DNA of 64,000 bases from Leptotrichia sp. oral taxon 212 (lineage in GTDB: Bacteria; Fusobacteriota; Fusobacteriia; Fusobacteriales; Leptotrichiaceae), in contig NZ_CP012410.1 of assembly GCF_001274535.1 (NCBI RefSeq), positions 1,585,126-1,649,125 of the forward strand. The letters are read 5' to 3'. A model generated the notes under the pieces. It saw only the letters and a program-made list of their open reading frames with translations, was not told where the DNA came from and did not search any database. Each line of letters opens with the position of its first letter. Position 1 is the stretch's first letter. Positions 63,233 through 64,000 of the stretch are shown piece by piece. Both the position numbers and the translations under genes were made by a program.

Positions 63233-64000
63233 TTAAATTTCCAAGTTATATATCTTATAATTTCCTAAAATTTGTAAATATATGGATTTTTCCCTTATTT
63301 CTTTCAGTGCTTTTTCTACATTTTCTTCTTCCAGATTTCCTTCAAAGTCTATATAGAAATAATACTCCCAAGGTTTATTTGTCTTCGGTCTCGACTTTAA
63401 ATTTACCATATTCAGTCCATAATCTGAAAATACCTTCAGAAGTTTCATAAGAGCTCCCGATTCATTTTTCGTACTTGTAATGACACTTATTTTTTCACTG
63501 TTTTCACAAATAAGATTTTTATTCGAAACTATAAAAAACCTTGTAAAATTTTCCTTTTCGTTATTTATGTCAGGCTGCAGTAATTCCAGATTATACATTT
63601 CCCTTGTTTCCATATTGGCAATACACGCATTTTCCTTATTTTTTGTATCTCCTATATATTTAGCGCTTAATGCTGTGTTATTCATTTTTACTTTTTCCCA
63701 TTCAGGATATTTTCCTAAAAATTCTGAACATTGCATAAGTGCCTGTTCATGAGAATAAACCCTTTTAATATCCTCTATTTTACTTCCTTTAATTCCCAGA
63801 AGATTGTGTTCTATCCTATGCTTCACTTCTCCAACAATATAAATACTACGTTTATTTATAAGATCTATACTGTCCCTCACTTCCCCTACTATTGAATTTT
63901 CTATCGGAAGAATTGCAAAATCAATCTTTCCGCTTTCAACTCCTTCTACAAGTTCCCTGTGAGTATTAAAACTTAAGATTTCTTCTGCTTTGACTTCTGT
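63233..64000 (-). CDS. pheA: Prephenate dehydratase PheA (5' part off window)
   Basis: 255 codons to the window edge in one open frame. LPIENSIVGEVRDSIDL is the conserved dehydratase segment, IEHNLLGIKG and SHEQALMQCSEFL follow, then ENFTRFFIV (TRF motif). An ACT domain ends the protein (ISVITSTKNESGALMKLL, MVNLKSRPKTNKPWEYYFY). The GTG at 63880 is internal, inside GEVRDSID, so it is not the start. The missing N-terminus may carry a chorismate mutase, as in the bifunctional PheA. Feedback by phenylalanine is likely through the ACT domain. Ends the shikimate/aromatic run in this window. Confidence 0.93.
   Translation of the reverse strand, partial: TEVKAEEILSFNTHRELVEGVESGKIDFAILPIENSIVGEVRDSIDLINKRSIYIVGEVKHRIEHNLLGIKGSKIEDIKRVYSHEQALMQCSEFLGKYPEWEKVKMNNTALSAKYIGDTKNKENACIANMETREMYNLELLQPDINNEKENFTRFFIVSNKNLICENSEKISVITSTKNESGALMKLLKVFSDYGLNMVNLKSRPKTNKPWEYYFYIDFEGNLEEENVEKALKEIREKSIYLQILGNYKIYNLEI

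Noticed and set aside
63881-64000. GTG at 63880 as the pheA start
   Set aside because: The same frame continues to the window edge and encodes conserved dehydratase sequence before it.

Overview
The window reads as a chromosomal segment of an AT-rich, outer-membrane-bearing member of the Fusobacteriota, most likely Leptotrichia or a close relative. The indications are a FadA-type adhesin, a very large type V autotransporter with a fusobacterial N-terminal region, a PolC-type replicase, MlaA, strong AGGAGG ribosome binding sites and very A/T-biased codons. The genus is inferred from recognised protein families, not from a search. No rRNA, tRNA, CRISPR array, prophage or intact insertion sequence was seen. 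Almost every gene lies on the minus strand.

Layout. 1-6.4 kb: partial rarA, an SH3 protein, an AhpF-like thioredoxin reductase, and an operon of an alpha/beta hydrolase, MlaA, a DUF4298 protein, an NTF2-like protein and a frameshifted acetyltransferase. 6.4-16.7 kb: smc, a two-gene cassette of a D12-class adenine methyltransferase and an AAA/TOPRIM ATPase, then envelope polysaccharide genes (sugar-phosphate transferase, two GT2 glycosyltransferases, CDP-glycerol transferase). 16.8-23.4 kb: a DUF333 lipoprotein, a PatB-like lyase, a TPR/Sel1 protein, fhs, and a divergent NlpC/P60 hydrolase with a small secreted protein. 23.4-32.6 kb: a six-gene adhesion operon (FadA-like, two charged coiled-coil proteins, lipoprotein, OmpA-like protein, 2279-residue autotransporter). 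33-41.5 kb: corA, polC, a relic DinJ/YafQ toxin-antitoxin locus, an unknown membrane protein, a prolyl-tRNA editing protein, a flavodoxin and yebC. 41.7-50.7 kb: a DUF3829 lipoprotein, a membrane protein, a cassette of cytosine methyltransferase + nucleotidyltransferase + DUF262 + Vsr, then purB, a rhodanese lipoprotein, purA and hpt. 50.9-64 kb: tandem C69 peptidases, a GNAT protein, glgA/glgC, a HAD phosphatase, an orphan HutP and a shikimate/phenylalanine cluster (aroQ, aroK, aroE, partial pheA) that encloses two unknown genes.

The two DNA-modification cassettes are the best candidates for new biology. The first (9988-12507) pairs an adenine methyltransferase with a fused ABC-type ATPase/TOPRIM nuclease and sits between capsule genes and smc. 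The second (43391-46785) pairs a 5-cytosine methyltransferase and Vsr with a DUF262 protein and an overlapping nucleotidyltransferase, and hangs off the 3' end of the purine operon. In both, a methylase is joined to genes that could sense or cut unmodified DNA, but no classical restriction enzyme is present. Many listed starts were moved downstream of the longest ORF because a ribosome binding site, and often a signal peptide, points to the internal start.
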